DNA from: Chrysogorgia sp. JL179-B06
Taxonomy: Eukaryota > Cnidaria > Anthozoa > Scleralcyonacea > Chrysogorgiidae
NCBI GenBank assembly: GCA_035772405.1
Contig: JAYKKM010000032.1
Coordinates: 2,875,001 to 2,939,000, forward strand
Reading direction: 5' to 3'
Length of the DNA: 64,000 nt
Part shown: piece by piece, positions 51,016-61,284 of the stretch
Numbering within the stretch: the first letter of the stretch is position 1
Layout: each line of letters opens with the position of its first letter
Translations under genes and position numbers: made by a program
The notes under the pieces: model-generated
Told to the model about the DNA's origin: nothing
Database searches by the model: none
The model's input: the letters and a program-made list of their open reading frames with translations, nothing else

Positions 51016-51255
51016 TTACATGTTCGTTGCTTTTTGTCCAAAGCGATTCGCCATAAATACGGAAGTATCAATGAATCTTTCGACGCAATTAACAATACAA
51101 CTTTCTGTCCTTGAATCCAGCTTGCTGGTCGGCTTATCGATGCACTTTTCCCAACACGTGTCTGTGAAAAGATGAACTTGATTTTGAAATTTAGCTTTTT
51201 GTTGCTCCACCATCAATGCTTCTTGTAATTCTTTATCTATTTTTGAATTATCCAT
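51016..51255 (-). CDS. TIMM8: TIMM8, small Tim chaperone of the mitochondrial intermembrane space
   Basis: Works as a hexamer with Tim13, guiding hydrophobic precursors such as Tim23 across the intermembrane space to the inner membrane. The 79-codon single-exon frame has the twin CX3C motif C34-x3-C38 and C53-x3-C57 (CWEKC and CIVNC), which form two intramolecular disulfides. The Tim8-specific context [17 protein letters not shown] and [10 protein letters not shown] sets it apart from Tim9, Tim10 and Tim13. The length is slightly short of vertebrate TIMM8A (97), mainly at both termini. No signal peptide is expected; import uses the MIA pathway. Start [10 protein letters not shown] is the only Met before the motif that gives the usual spacing. 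It stands alone among transposons, with no poly(A) remnant indicating a retrocopy. Confidence 0.93.
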   Translation of the reverse strand: MDNSKIDKELQEALMVEQQKAKFQNQVHLFTDTCWEKCIDKPTSKLDSRTESCIVNCVERFIDTSVFMANRFGQKATNM

Positions 51256-51291
51256 CGCAATTTTTCCACAATTTAAAATTTTTTAATAATA

Positions 51292-51373
51292 ATGATCCAG
51301 CTACTTCAAAGAATACAGAGAAACACAAAACAATTTGAGCTAGCGACTGATCAGACTTCGACTGACGCAGAGG
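51292..51373 (+). CDS. Possible first exon divergent from TIMM8
   Basis: ATG at 51292, 37 bp from the TIMM8 start on the other strand, opens 27 codons (MIQLLQRIQRNTKQ...) and ends at GAGG|GTAAAT, a reasonable donor in phase 1. No downstream exon could be identified in the transposon-rich sequence up to 64000, so this is only a candidate. Confidence 0.25.
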
Positions 51374-51684
51374 GTAAATACTTCATGTTATGGACTTATA
51401 ATGCATTAAATCGTGGAATATTACCCCGAGGGATATATCATATCATCCGACCCGAGGGGTAATATTTCGACGAATTCCCCGAGCGGAGGGTTTATAAATT
51501 ATATATTATACCGATCAACAATCTTGAATACCGTCTTGAAACGTCGTGTTGTTCCGCCATTGTTGACAGGCCCGTCTTGTGCCTCATAGTTACCGCGTGT
51601 AGTATTTGGTTTCGCGAGTGGTACTCCGTACTCGAGCTCGAATTCCCCTCCACCGGGGAATTCAAATTAGTTGGAGCTCGAAGG
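51374..51684. other. TIMM8 upstream region: no gene
   Basis: Contains small inverted words around CCCGAGGGGTAATATTTCGACGAATTCCCCGAGCGG and CCCCTCCACCGGGG but no coding signal. Confidence 0.4.
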
Positions 51685-52083
51685 GGTAATTACTCGAGCT
51701 TAGCACGAGTCTAGGTTTCGCCCACTGGTTTCGCCTCTTTTTATTTTTTTGGCAATGTCGCGAAATGGCAATTATTGCATCATCCCACTTGGGCATGACC
51801 TCGTACCCAGGCTTTTCACCTTTGCGAAACTGAAACTATTGCATATATTTATGCACCATTGTGATTTACTCATTTTATCACCTTTCTTCGAGTGTTCTTC
51901 ACTGAAAATCTTTGATGTGTCTGGCAAGTATCTTGATCTTATATACGCTCACAATCCCGATCGCTTTCGAAACGGGTTGGTCTGCGATTTCGAGAACCTG
52001 CACGATCAAATTATCTGCTTCCATACGCTTTTTGTCTACTAAATGTTTAAGAATTTAATATGAGACTCAACATATGAATGCTG

Positions 52084-52214
52084 ATTATAACTAACAATGA
52101 ACCTCGAAGCAATCGAGGTTCGGACTCGACAACACAACAACGAAGGCCCCCAGCTAGGGCCCCTACAAACACAGTTCAGGAACACCTGTTGTAAACACAA
52201 GTGTTCTCGTTACA
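52084..52214 (-). repeat. 3' LTR of the gypsy element (outer end incomplete)
   Basis: 131 bp matching 56618-56775, beginning (minus strand) TGTAACGAGAACAC. It lacks the last ~12-20 bp found in the 5' LTR and an internal ~30-bp stretch. It directly follows the purine run AAAGAAGGAAAGA (52227-52215). Confidence 0.85.
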
Positions 52215-52227
52215 TCTTTCCTTCTTT
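52215..52227 (-). other. Polypurine tract
   Basis: AAAGAAGGAAAGA on the minus strand, directly 5' of the 3' LTR start, where plus-strand synthesis is primed in LTR elements. Confidence 0.8.
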
Positions 52228-52321
52228 CAAAATGTTAATGACAAGTATCTATTGTTTCCAACTATCTACAGTTTCTTAATGTTCAAAACTGTTTCGACTG
52301 TTCTGTTATACACGTAAGGTT

Positions 52322-53460
52322 CTAGGTGATATAGTCCTGCAAGTAGGCAGGCGGTTTAGATACCCGCCCTGACCTAGTTACAATGGGTCTGGCTTCTTGG
52401 TTTTCCTCCGGTCTGTCATCGGATGTCCATGTTGACTCGGAGCTGCAAGACTGTCTGTGTTGCTTCTCGGATACCTCCGGTTGAGTGTTGTTGTCTATCT
52501 GCGTAAGGTCCTTCCCCATGCCGGCCATAGCTCGAGCATCCGTAGGTTGTCTGCGGGGCTCGCCGCTGATTCTAAGGTGTCTTCGATTTCTTCTATAAAC
52601 TTTTCCATCCTCTGTTCGAACCCTGTATGAACGGATATTCACTTGCTCTCCCACTTCAGCTTTGAACCACCTTTTCTTTCTATCTCCAGTTCTTGTGTGT
52701 ACTCGAACAATATCGCCAGTGTTTAATGGAGGAAGTTCCTTCGCATTTATGTTGTAGTATCTCGCTTGTTTCCCTTTTCTTTCATACAGTTTTTCCTTGA
52801 TTCCTACTTCTAACTTTGGTTGTAGCAGACTGTTGGCCATGGGTAGAAGAGTTCTAGTTCGTCGTCCGAACATTCTTTGGGCTGGTGATGAACCAAGTCC
52901 CTCTGTTGGCGTGTTTCTCCAGTCCAACAAGGAGATGTAAAAATCAGCTCCGGATTCCTTTGATTTCTTCATTATCTGCTTCGCCGTTTTGATGGCATTT
53001 TCCACCTTTCCGTTGCTCTGTGGGTATCTCGGTGAGCTTGTGACATGCTCAAACTCATATGCTTTGGCGAATTTCCTGAATTCTCTTGAGTTAAACGGGG
53101 AGTTGTCGCAGACTACTGTGTTCGGCATTCCGTGGGCTGCAAAGTGTCGTCTCAGCTTCTTTATCAGGTCTGCTGTGGATTTGCTCTCTAGTCGATCTAC
53201 TTCAAAATAGCTGGAATAGTAGTCCACTGTACAGAGGTAATCTTTGTTGTTGACAGTGAAGATGTCAACGCCAACCTTCTCCCATGGTCGATCCGGTATA
53301 TTGTGGCTAATAAGTGGCTCTTTCTGTTGGGCTGTTTGGTGAGTCATACATATTTCACAGCTTGTAATGAGCTCTGTTATTTCTGCATTCATACCTGGCC
53401 AGTATACTGCCTCTCTTGCCCTCCTTAGGGTGCCTTGTAATCCCATGTGAGCTCCATGTA
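52322..53460 (-). CDS. Gypsy integrase region of pol (long intact frame)
   Basis: 374 codons from the first Met at 53446 to the stop at 52322. The HHCC zinc-binding end (CEICMTHQ) is followed by the DDE core, with catalytic D in VGVDIF (about residue 62), D in VVCDNSPFNS and E in NGKVENAIK. A C-terminal GPY/F-like module includes GDIVRVHTRTGDRKKRW and VYRRNRRHLRI. The triad is complete, making this the best-preserved part of the element. Upstream the frame is broken between RNase H and integrase. Confidence 0.9.
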
Positions 53461-53688
53461 GCTTTGCCTTGATCTTAGCCCTCGGAGTTTTTGGTATAAC
53501 ACATCTTTCTCCCTTGAAGATAATCCCGTCTTGTGCCGACAGTTCATCTCTGATGGTAAAGTATCTTCTTATCTCTATAGTGGCGTCTCATCCTTGTTGT
53601 CTGGCCATGCTTGCACGATCGTTGTCTTTAGCTTCTGCAGTGTTGGGTCATGGAGTGTCTCTTCTTGAATTTCTTGTGCTTGTGGCTC

Positions 53689-53964
53689 TCAGATTGGAAG
53701 AAACTGTGTGGCACATACTGTTTCAAATTCTTCTTTTGACCCTTGATAACTCTTCACGTATGCCCGAGAAAGTGTGTCGGCTAGGTGCATCTTGGTTCCA
53801 GGCTTGTATCTTATCTCGACATCATAGTGCAGAAGGCGCAGTAGTAATCGTTGTAGGCGTTTCGGGGCAGCGGATAACGGCTTCTTGTGAATGGACACTA
53901 ACGGTTTATGGTCCGTCCACAAAACAACTTTCCTGCCATAGACGTATTCATGGTTGTGCTCCAT
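53689..53964 (-). pseudogene. Gypsy RNase H domain
   Basis: Contains YVYGRKVVLWTDHKPLV and LLRLLHYDVEIRYKPGTKMH, then ADTLSRA, the hallmark of Ty3/gypsy RNase H and its linker. The TDH residue of the active site is present. Frames are broken on both sides. Confidence 0.85.
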
Positions 53965-54362
53965 TCCAAAGACTTGTCCCAGGAGCTCCTTTTCAATCTG
54001 TGAGTGATTTCTGCTCGGCTGGGGTGAGCGCTCGACTTGCGTAGGTGACAGGCTATCCTTGTTGTATTAATGCAAACCCCAGCCCACCTTGTGATGCGTC
54101 GCCTTGGTCTTCTGTTGGCAAATTAGATTCAAAATACTTCAGCACCGGTGCTTCTGTTGCCGCATGCTTAATGGCTTAAAAGGCACTCTCCTGATCTTGG
54201 GTCCAAATCCAATCCACTCTTTTGTGAGTAAGCTTTCGGAGGGGTTTGCACAGCTCAGATAGATCTTTCAGAAACTTGGAGAGGTACTTGACCATACCAA
54301 TCAAGCGTTGGACTGCTTTGATATCTGTTGGTCTGGGCATGTTGACAATGGCTGTTATCTTA

Positions 54363-55074
54363 CTAATTTGGGTCTGGCTTCAACCCGTTGTTGGTCAGGA
54401 CATGTCCAATAAATGGAATCTCTTTGCATTTGAATTCAAACTTGTCTCTATTCAGCTTGATGTTTTTCATCTTACATCTCTCCAATAATCTGCACAGATT
54501 GTCGTCATGATTCTGGTTGGCATCTGCTTCATTTTCTCCCACAACCAGTGACCAATATGTCATCTGCGATTTTGAAGACTCCTTGCAGGCCCTACAGGTT
54601 CTCATCCAGTTTTTGTTGAAAATACTCTGGCGCGGGTGAAATACCAAATGGCATCCTCTGGTAACGATATCTTCCCCAGGATGTTTGAAAAGTGGTGAGT
54701 TTGCTTGATTGCTCATCCAGCTCCACTTGCAGGAATCCTTCTCTTAGATCCACCTTGGTAAAAAGCTTTGCCTTGGCCAGATCGGGAAGAATACCTTCTA
54801 TCAAGGGCAGTGGGTAATATTAATGGCTCCTCTTTAGGGCTTGGTTGAGATCCTTCGGGTCAATACAAACTCGTAACTTTCCATTGGACTTTGTTGTGAC
54901 CACCAGAGCAGACACCCAATCTGTTTGTTCTTCCACTTTAATTATTACACCGTTACTCTCAAGGCGATTCAGTTCTTCCTTCAACCGTCCTTTTAGTGCA
55001 ATTGGTATGCGTCGAGGAGGGATGATTGTTGGGGTAGCATTCTCACTTACCTCCACGTGTACTTTTCCTTCCAT
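54363..55074 (-). pseudogene. Gypsy reverse transcriptase domain, frameshifted
   Basis: Reads in order: PPRRIPIALKGRLKEEL, SNGKLRVCIDPKDLNQAL, KVDLREGFLQVELDEQSS, MPFGISPAPEYFQQK, then an intact IADDILVTG catalytic block near 54560 and FIGHVLTNNGLKPDP. At least three frame changes separate these blocks, so no functional enzyme is encoded. Confidence 0.88.
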
Positions 55075-55685
55075 TTTCCCCAGGCCTTGGAATTAGACAT
55101 GTGCATATTTGGCAAGGACCTTTTCTTTGGTAAGGTCTCCCACTGGATGTTGGTTAGTTGGCTGTCAGCCGTCACATTCAGGATGTTTTGGGTCTGCACT
55201 GAAATCAGATTCATATGTTGTGCTGCCCGTGCACCAATCAGTGGCATATTCTCTCCTTCGACAATGACAAACTCAGCTCTGTATCTCTTGTTGTTTTTTG
55301 GGTTTCGTAGTGAGATCTTTGAAGTCCCCAACACAGGCATTGTTGACTTGCTATACATGGTTAATTTCTTCTCTGTTTTCTGGATTTCTGCATCTCCAGG
55401 TAGATATTTTCTTGGTAACACATTGCAAGATGCTCCAGAGTCTATTTGCATTTTAACTGTTTTTTTAGAAATCTCCATGGTAGCGTAGATTCTTGTCTTG
55501 TGCTTGGAATTGCTCACTTGGTTGACTCGTAATGGCTTATTGTCACTCACCTCCAATGTTACTGTGAGAATATCTTCCTCTGACGAGGTTTCTTGGTCAG
55601 ATTCTTGTACATGGTTGATCTTCCTCTGTCGATTCTTGGTATAGTTCCGTTCTTCTTGTTTACACTTCCTTCTCAAGTGATTCAT
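55047..55685 (-). pseudogene. Gypsy protease region with zinc knuckle
   Basis: A 212-codon frame. The aspartic protease active site is IDSGASCNVLP near residue 82, and LIGARAAQHMNL is the distal flap or psi-loop region. The frame opens inside the CCHC knuckle (CFKCGKMNHLRRKC) and ends in KEKYTWR near the RT junction. Confidence 0.87.
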
Positions 55686-56462
55686 CTTCCCACATTTGAA
55701 ACATTTTTTTCCATATGCTGGGCATTTCTCTTTCTCTCGCTCGTGTGTTCCACCACAAAACCTGCAGTTGTTGGTAGGGACTCTTCTCTGGGTTTTTGCT
55801 TGCGCGGTCTACTCTGAATACGATGGACTTCGTCATCATCCGTTGGTTGAGAAATGGCTTCACTTTAGCATTGGACATTGGTTGCTTCTGCAGCTCGGCA
55901 AACATCAAGACATTTTGTTAAGGTAAGTTTGGGTTCTTCTAGCAGTTTTCTCCTTACCTGATTATCCACACTGCCACACACGATTCGATCTCGGGTGAGG
56001 TCGTCTTTCAAGGCACCAAACTCGCAAGTGTCAGCAAATGTTGTCAATGCAGAAGTGAACATGTCGATTGATTCGTCAGTATCTTGTGAACGATTATTGA
56101 ATTTATACCTTTCGTATATAATGTTGGTTTTTCTCAGGCAATAGTTCTCCCACAATTCCAGTACCTTTAGAAATCTTTGATTTGTCTTCCTCGTTTTCGA
56201 ATGGTAAGCCCATGTGCATTTCCAGGGCATCTTGTCCGTTACAAGTTATGAATGCTGCGACTCGAAATTGGTCCTCTTTGACGTTAAGTCCTGTGACTGT
56301 TTCGTACGCCTTCCAGGTTTGTGCCCAGCGTTTCCAGTTTTTTTCCAAGTTTCCTCTGATCTCTAGCTTTTGTGGTACCGGTAGATTCGACGTAAATAGC
56401 GGTGTTGTCCCTTGCTGCGAAGTTGAAACCGAAACCGAGGTCGAAGCTGTTTCATCTGTCAT
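55660..56462 (-). pseudogene. Gypsy gag, frameshifted
   Basis: Starts at ATG 56462. It contains a gag core with NLEKNWKRWAQTWKAYE, then FITCNGQDALEMH, and in later frames DTDESIDMFTSALTTFADTC and LLEEPKLTLTKCLDVCRAAE, ending in two knuckles (CRFCGGTHEREKEKC and CFKCGKMNHLRRKC). At least two frameshifts. Confidence 0.85.
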
Positions 56463-56592
56463 GGCCGTATTTGATTCTCGTTAAATAAACTTGACGTGTT
56501 GCGCTGCTTGTGATTGTTTTTCCCCGTCGTTTTAATCGTCTTACCGTAGAGTTTGGTTCCAACACGTGTTGTATGTAATAATTCATTTTTTT

Positions 56593-56605
56593 CACTCTGA
56601 CACCA
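56593..56605 (-). other. Primer-binding site
   Basis: TGGTGTCAGAGTG (minus strand) follows the 5' LTR end ..TTACA directly. It matches the 3' end of a tRNA-Leu type (…CTCCTGACA plus CCA) apart from a single-base deletion. The primer identity is inference. Confidence 0.7.
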
Positions 56606-56775
56606 TGTAACGTTATTGCTTTTATTATAACTAACAATGAACGTCGAAGCAATCGAGGTTCGGACTCGACAACACAACAACGAAGGCCCCCAGCTGGGGC
56701 CCCTACAAACACAGTTCAAGAACACCTATTGTACCCAACTTATCCTAACTGTCCCTCGGATGTGTTCTCGTTACA
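56606..56775 (-). repeat. 5' LTR of the gypsy element
   Basis: 170 bp, TGTAACGAGAACAC...AACGTTACA on the minus strand (TG...CA). Shares GGTTCGGACTCGACAACACA and GAAGGCCCCCAGCT with 52084-52214. Unusually short for an LTR. Confidence 0.88.
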
Positions 56776-58120
56776 ATGTTAACTGTTCTGAGGTAACTGT
56801 AATATTTTTATAAGCTTTGTTGCCTGTATTGTTTATTGTTATATTATACAAAATAAAGTCGATGCTACAGTTTATTGTTTCATATATACCAAGTACTAAG
56901 TTGCAATGTAACAATGTTGCCATTGAATAACCCTGTTTCACTTGATATTTTACCTGTAAGCTTAAATGGGGCTCCAAAATGTTCTGGGTTATCAGTAACT
57001 TTGTATCGATGGTTCATATTATTATACACGAATGCTTACAAATGAACACACAGTATATAAATCTCTGACACCCATACCAACTATCAAGATCAAGGAGTAA
57101 AGAGTTTGTTATTGTTTGCTGGTTTACCAGTGACTGGTCTGTTCAGCTATGTACTTTCCATTGTCCCTCAACCCCACAAATTCACACCTTTCAAACTGAT
57201 TTTTGGCATTCATGATTACTGTATAGCTGTACATGGAGGCATGAAGCTGGCTTGCTATTACCAAAACAGTAATTTGTCCCGATATTACATATGGCAGGCT
57301 AGCCCACTTGTCAGACTGGCTCACAAGCACACCATTTGCAAACTGTTACTTGGTCTGTACAGCCAGATACATACCTTTCGAACTGAATTTTGGCCTTGAC
57401 TACATGGAAAGCGAGTTGGCTCGCTAACCGAGACAGTAACCATAGTTAACTATATTACAATTATAATTATATTACAATTAGCTAGCTGGCCAGCTCACTG
57501 GACTAGTCACTAGTATGTATAAAGTCTCTCAAATAATAAATATGCTAAAATTATGAATAATGTTTACTGGCTCAAAATGTTATATAACTTCAAAGAAATA
57601 AAGATTTTGAATTACATTTCTTTAAACTGTTTTATAATAGCTTATGACACCTTGCTACTGCCAGCTAAATGGTTTGATTTACTGCTATGCCTTATACACT
57701 GAGAAAAAGATTAACTGATTTAATGCTTGCTCAAACTGAACCTGTTTGCCAGACTGAGCAGATGAATTGTTATTACATGAGCACAGGCCGGATCACTTAT
57801 CAGGCTGACCCTGTTGGCTAGAACTGGATTAGGTCAGCAAACAGGATGGCTCATTTGGCAGGGCAGACTTCTCAGTAAGCCAGCTTGGGTACTGACTACT
57901 GTACTGAGCCAACTCACTTTCATATAATCAAAGCCGTTGGCCAACACTATGTTATGGGTTTGCAATGATGGAAAATTAACCACCCCTGCACTGACAGCTG
58001 TATCATTACATGTACCATTTGTTAAACTATAGATTTGTGTATATTGAATTCAAATCGCTGAATTTTCCTACACTGTCTTTCAACAAGCCACTAGCTCAAG
58101 TAGCCCGAGTTAACGCCTAG

Positions 58121-58980
58121 CGGGCATCTTGTTCTATGATAAATTGACTGGTCACGTGGTACAAATCTAGCTCTAGTATCTGATTGGACAATTTATTGTT
58201 GAGGTATAAAATAGTGGTCTATACTTTCTAAGCCCGAACACTTTAGTCTATATCCCAGGCGTGTAGGAAGCATTTAATAAGTGGGTATAGGCCAGGAGCA
58301 AGAAGTCCCGGGGGTCTGCTCCCTGAACATTTTTTGATTTTCTAAGGCTCTGAAACGCTATTTCCTGCATTTTGAGAGAAGCAGTAACCATCAGATTCAA
58401 TAACGCAGGCCAAACAGCCAAACTAAAACATCTGTGAGGAACGGTCTATCTTAAAACCGTTGAACAAGCATCTGCAGTTGTCAAGTGGATTTACAAACCC
58501 GCAAACAAATAAGTGCGCAGTTTATCTTAATCAGTTTATCTTTACTAGCGATACGGGAAATAAGACATTGAGCAATTCAGGGGCTTTCCACCCCGTAATG
58601 GTTTTGAATATCAGTAAGTGATGACAGTAATTAAATCATTACATATTTAGTTGTTGCAATTTTATTTTTAAGCGAACAGCATGTCACATGCAATTAATGT
58701 TAATCCACAGTCATGCACTCTGTAGAAATTTTTCCAAGGTTTCCCTGTGACTTTAACCCTTCAATTCACATGACGAAAATGTAAGTCCATAATATTATAT
58801 GTGTTCAGCGGCATTTAAAACACAGTGGCAAGTACTTCATCTTATGATACATTGGATCCGCGTTAGATATTAGTTGATACAAAAATGCCTCAAGGGAATC
58901 GCGGAACCCATGATCTAAAACAGATAATAAAGTCACCTACACGTATAACAGAGCACTCGAAGACTAATCTTTACAAACAT
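58121..58980. other. No gene recognised
   Basis: Non-coding sequence between the 3-kb repeat and the LINE. Nothing with a recognisable frame or inverted repeat. Confidence 0.4.
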
Positions 58981-60411
58981 TAATCAGAAAATTAAGGAGT
59001 TCGGCGTGTTTGACCCAAGCCTAAGCGATCATTCTCTTGTGTCCTGCGTAGTAAAATCTGGCATTACTCGTGTCCCTCCAAAAACTGTCGAATATCGCTC
59101 ATTTAAAAATTACAACAAACAATATTTTCTTACTGATCTCCAACAAGTCCCTTGGCATGTCGTCTTTAACAACACAGAAAATATCGACGATTGCGTCGAT
59201 ACATGGAATAAGCTATTCCTTAATACCGCAGAGATTCATGCCCCAAGTAAAACGAGCAGAGTCAGGGGGTTTTCCGCTCCCTGGATGAACCCAACCATCT
59301 CAGCACTAATGAGAGATCGGAACTACCACCTTAAAAAAGCGAAAGGGAGTAAACTTGGTCACCATTGGTGTGTATACCGACAATTAAGAAACAAAGTTCA
59401 CCGCGGCATATAAAAGAAGGCAAAATCCGAGTATTACACCAACCTAATAAAGAACAGCCAAGGCAACCCCAAATAATTCTGGAAAGCCTTGAAATAAAAG
59501 CTTCCACCATCTAAATTACCCACAAACATCACTATTGCAACTGAGCTCAACAACTTCTTCGTTAACATTGGCAAGAAGCTATAGCAGACAGCAGACATAT
59601 GCTAGCAGACGATAGCATATCTAGAGTTGACAGTGTTTTTTCAATTCAACCTATATCAGAAACTTTCGTTACAAATGCCATAAAACAATTAAAACCGAAC
59701 AAGTCGCTGGACTGGACAAAATTGATGCTCGCCTTTTAAGAGACGCTGTGGATGTCATTACTCCTTCACTAACAGCGCTTTTAAATCTATCCATTCAAAA
59801 TAAGACTTTCCCAACATTATGGAAGAAGGCAAAGGTTGTACCAATCTACAAAATGATGATAAACAAGACCCATCAAATTACCGCCCCATTTCTATTCTAC
59901 CATCGCTGAACAAAGTCTTCGAAAAAGCTATCTATGTAAATTACAGCAAATCAGTTTAGTTTTAGATTGATGTCTTCAACAACAACCGCGTGTGCCCATT
60001 TTACAGATGGAATTCTCCAGAATATGGATGGTGGGAAAGTTACCGGAGTTACATTCCTTGACTTGAGTAAGGCGTTCGACACCGTGTATCACGGCATCCT
60101 TTTAAGGAAGCTGTCCTGCCTTGGCATGGACAATGTCGCACTAGAATGGTTTAGCTCTTTCTGACAAATAGAAGTCAAATTACTTACTGTAATGGTGCTT
60201 ACTCAGATCTAGCACCAATTTCGCTTATAGCCCAATGATCAATACTAGGCCCACTGCTCTTTATATGTTATATGAATGACCTACCAGATGTCTTAAAACA
60301 CTGTAACGTAACTATATATATGCAGATGATACCGTACTATCGTACGCCTCCAAATCAATTTCCGAAATTCAATCTAAGATTAATTCTGACCTAAGGTGCA
60401 TCTGTGAGTGG

Positions 60412-61119
60412 ATGCAAGCAAATAAAATAACCCTCATCACTAAGAAATCTAAGTTCATGGTTATTGGGGGCCATGCACATCTCAGCAAAATAGATTCCAT
60501 TATAATATCAGCAAATAATACACCCCTGGAGAAGGTTTCTTCCTACCCATACCTAGGTCTAGTTATCAACCAGAACCTAACATGGTATGACCATATTGAT
60601 CATATCTGTATTAAGATAAGTAAGAGATTAGGACTACTTAGACGTATAAAATCTTGTCTACCTATCGAAGCTAGAATAGCTTTTTTAAATAGTTACATTC
60701 TACCAATATTTGATTATTGCGACGTGACCTGGGGTGATCGAGATAATACCACCTTAATGCTTCAAGTTCTACATAATAAAGCTGCACGTCTTATACTAGA
60801 TTTCTCACACTTCTCATCTGCATCAGACGCTTTAAAAAAACTATCCTGGAGACCATTAGAACGTCGTAGAGCTGAACATCGCGCTGTTTTTACCTATAAG
60901 TCAATAAATAATCTTTTTGTAAATACTTTTAGCTGTAATTTTAATAGGAACTTTCATAGCTATAATACACGAAACAGAAATGATATTCGTAAATCTTCAG
61001 CAAGGAGAAGATGGGGTCATTGGACTACACTTAATTTTTCATCCGATACCTGGAACTCTTTGGAACTTTCCCTGACTGTTTTTAAACAAGGATTCAGGAA
61101 AGCTGTTTTTTTAAACTGA
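60412..61119 (+). CDS. LINE reverse transcriptase C-terminal frame
   Basis: The longest intact piece of the LINE: KSKFMVIGGHAHL after the catalytic block, then YPYLGLVINQNLTWYDHID, CLPIEARIAFLNSYILPIFD, LQVLHNKAARLIL, LSWRPLERRRAEHRAVFTYK and a final DTWNSLELSLTVF, the standard 3' end of L2/CR1-type ORF2. It is not a host gene. Confidence 0.85.
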   Translation: MQANKITLITKKSKFMVIGGHAHLSKIDSIIISANNTPLEKVSSYPYLGLVINQNLTWYDHIDHICIKISKRLGLLRRIKSCLPIEARIAFLNSYILPIFDYCDVTWGDRDNTTLMLQVLHNKAARLILDFSHFSSASDALKKLSWRPLERRRAEHRAVFTYKSINNLFVNTFSCNFNRNFHSYNTRNRNDIRKSSARRRWGHWTTLNFSSDTWNSLELSLTVFKQGFRKAVFLN

Positions 61120-61170
61120 TATTTTACCTTTTTTACTGATATTTTACCTTATTTTACTGATATTTTTACG
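61117..61170. repeat. LINE 3' tail repeats
   Basis: Three near-copies of TGATATTTTACCTT(TTTTAC). L2/CR1-type LINEs typically end in such short tandem repeats rather than poly(A), although about 70 bp of further sequence follow here. Confidence 0.7.
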
Positions 61171-61284
61171 ATTTGTTATTACTTTTTAATTGTAGGACCT
61201 ATCTGTAAACCACCTACATGTGACGATGGCTTCCTCATTAAAGATTATTCTCACAAAGCGAGATAAAACATGTGGGAGATTCTA

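Larger units (their letters stand above)
52084..56775 (-). mobile_element. Ty3/gypsy LTR retrotransposon, degenerate
   Basis: On the minus strand: 5' LTR (56775-56606), primer-binding site, gag, protease, reverse transcriptase, RNase H, integrase, polypurine tract and 3' LTR (52214-52084). The domain order with integrase last defines Ty3/gypsy. Several frameshifts break gag and pol, so it is defective, but all domain signatures are readable. It is inserted in the 3-kb repeat copy 2. In lineage it looks closest to SURL/Mag-type invertebrate elements (inference). Confidence 0.9.
51685..58120. mobile_element. ~3-kb dispersed element, copy 2 (interrupted by a Ty3/gypsy element)
   Basis: The left part (51685-52083) and right part (56776-58120) align in order with 28275-31306, as listed there. 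The end GTAGCCCGAGTTAACGCCTA recurs near 58101. At 57051-57065 it retains the empty Harbinger target site. No transposase found. Confidence 0.62.
58985..61240 (+). mobile_element. L2/CR1-like LINE, 5'-truncated and frameshifted
   Basis: Begins in the last part of the AP endonuclease (LSDHSLVSCVV near 59030), then the linker and reverse transcriptase: DARLLRDAVDVITPSLTAL, FLDLSKAFDTVYHGILLRKL, YADDTVLSYAS near 60320 and the thumb ISKRLGLLRRIKSCLP. It ends with a 235-codon intact C-terminal stretch and stop at 61119. The 3' end has three TGATATTTTACCTT-type repeats (61117-61170) and a short UTR to about 61240. Breaks near 59410, 59590, 59850, 59950, 60165 and 60310 kill it. Confidence 0.85.
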
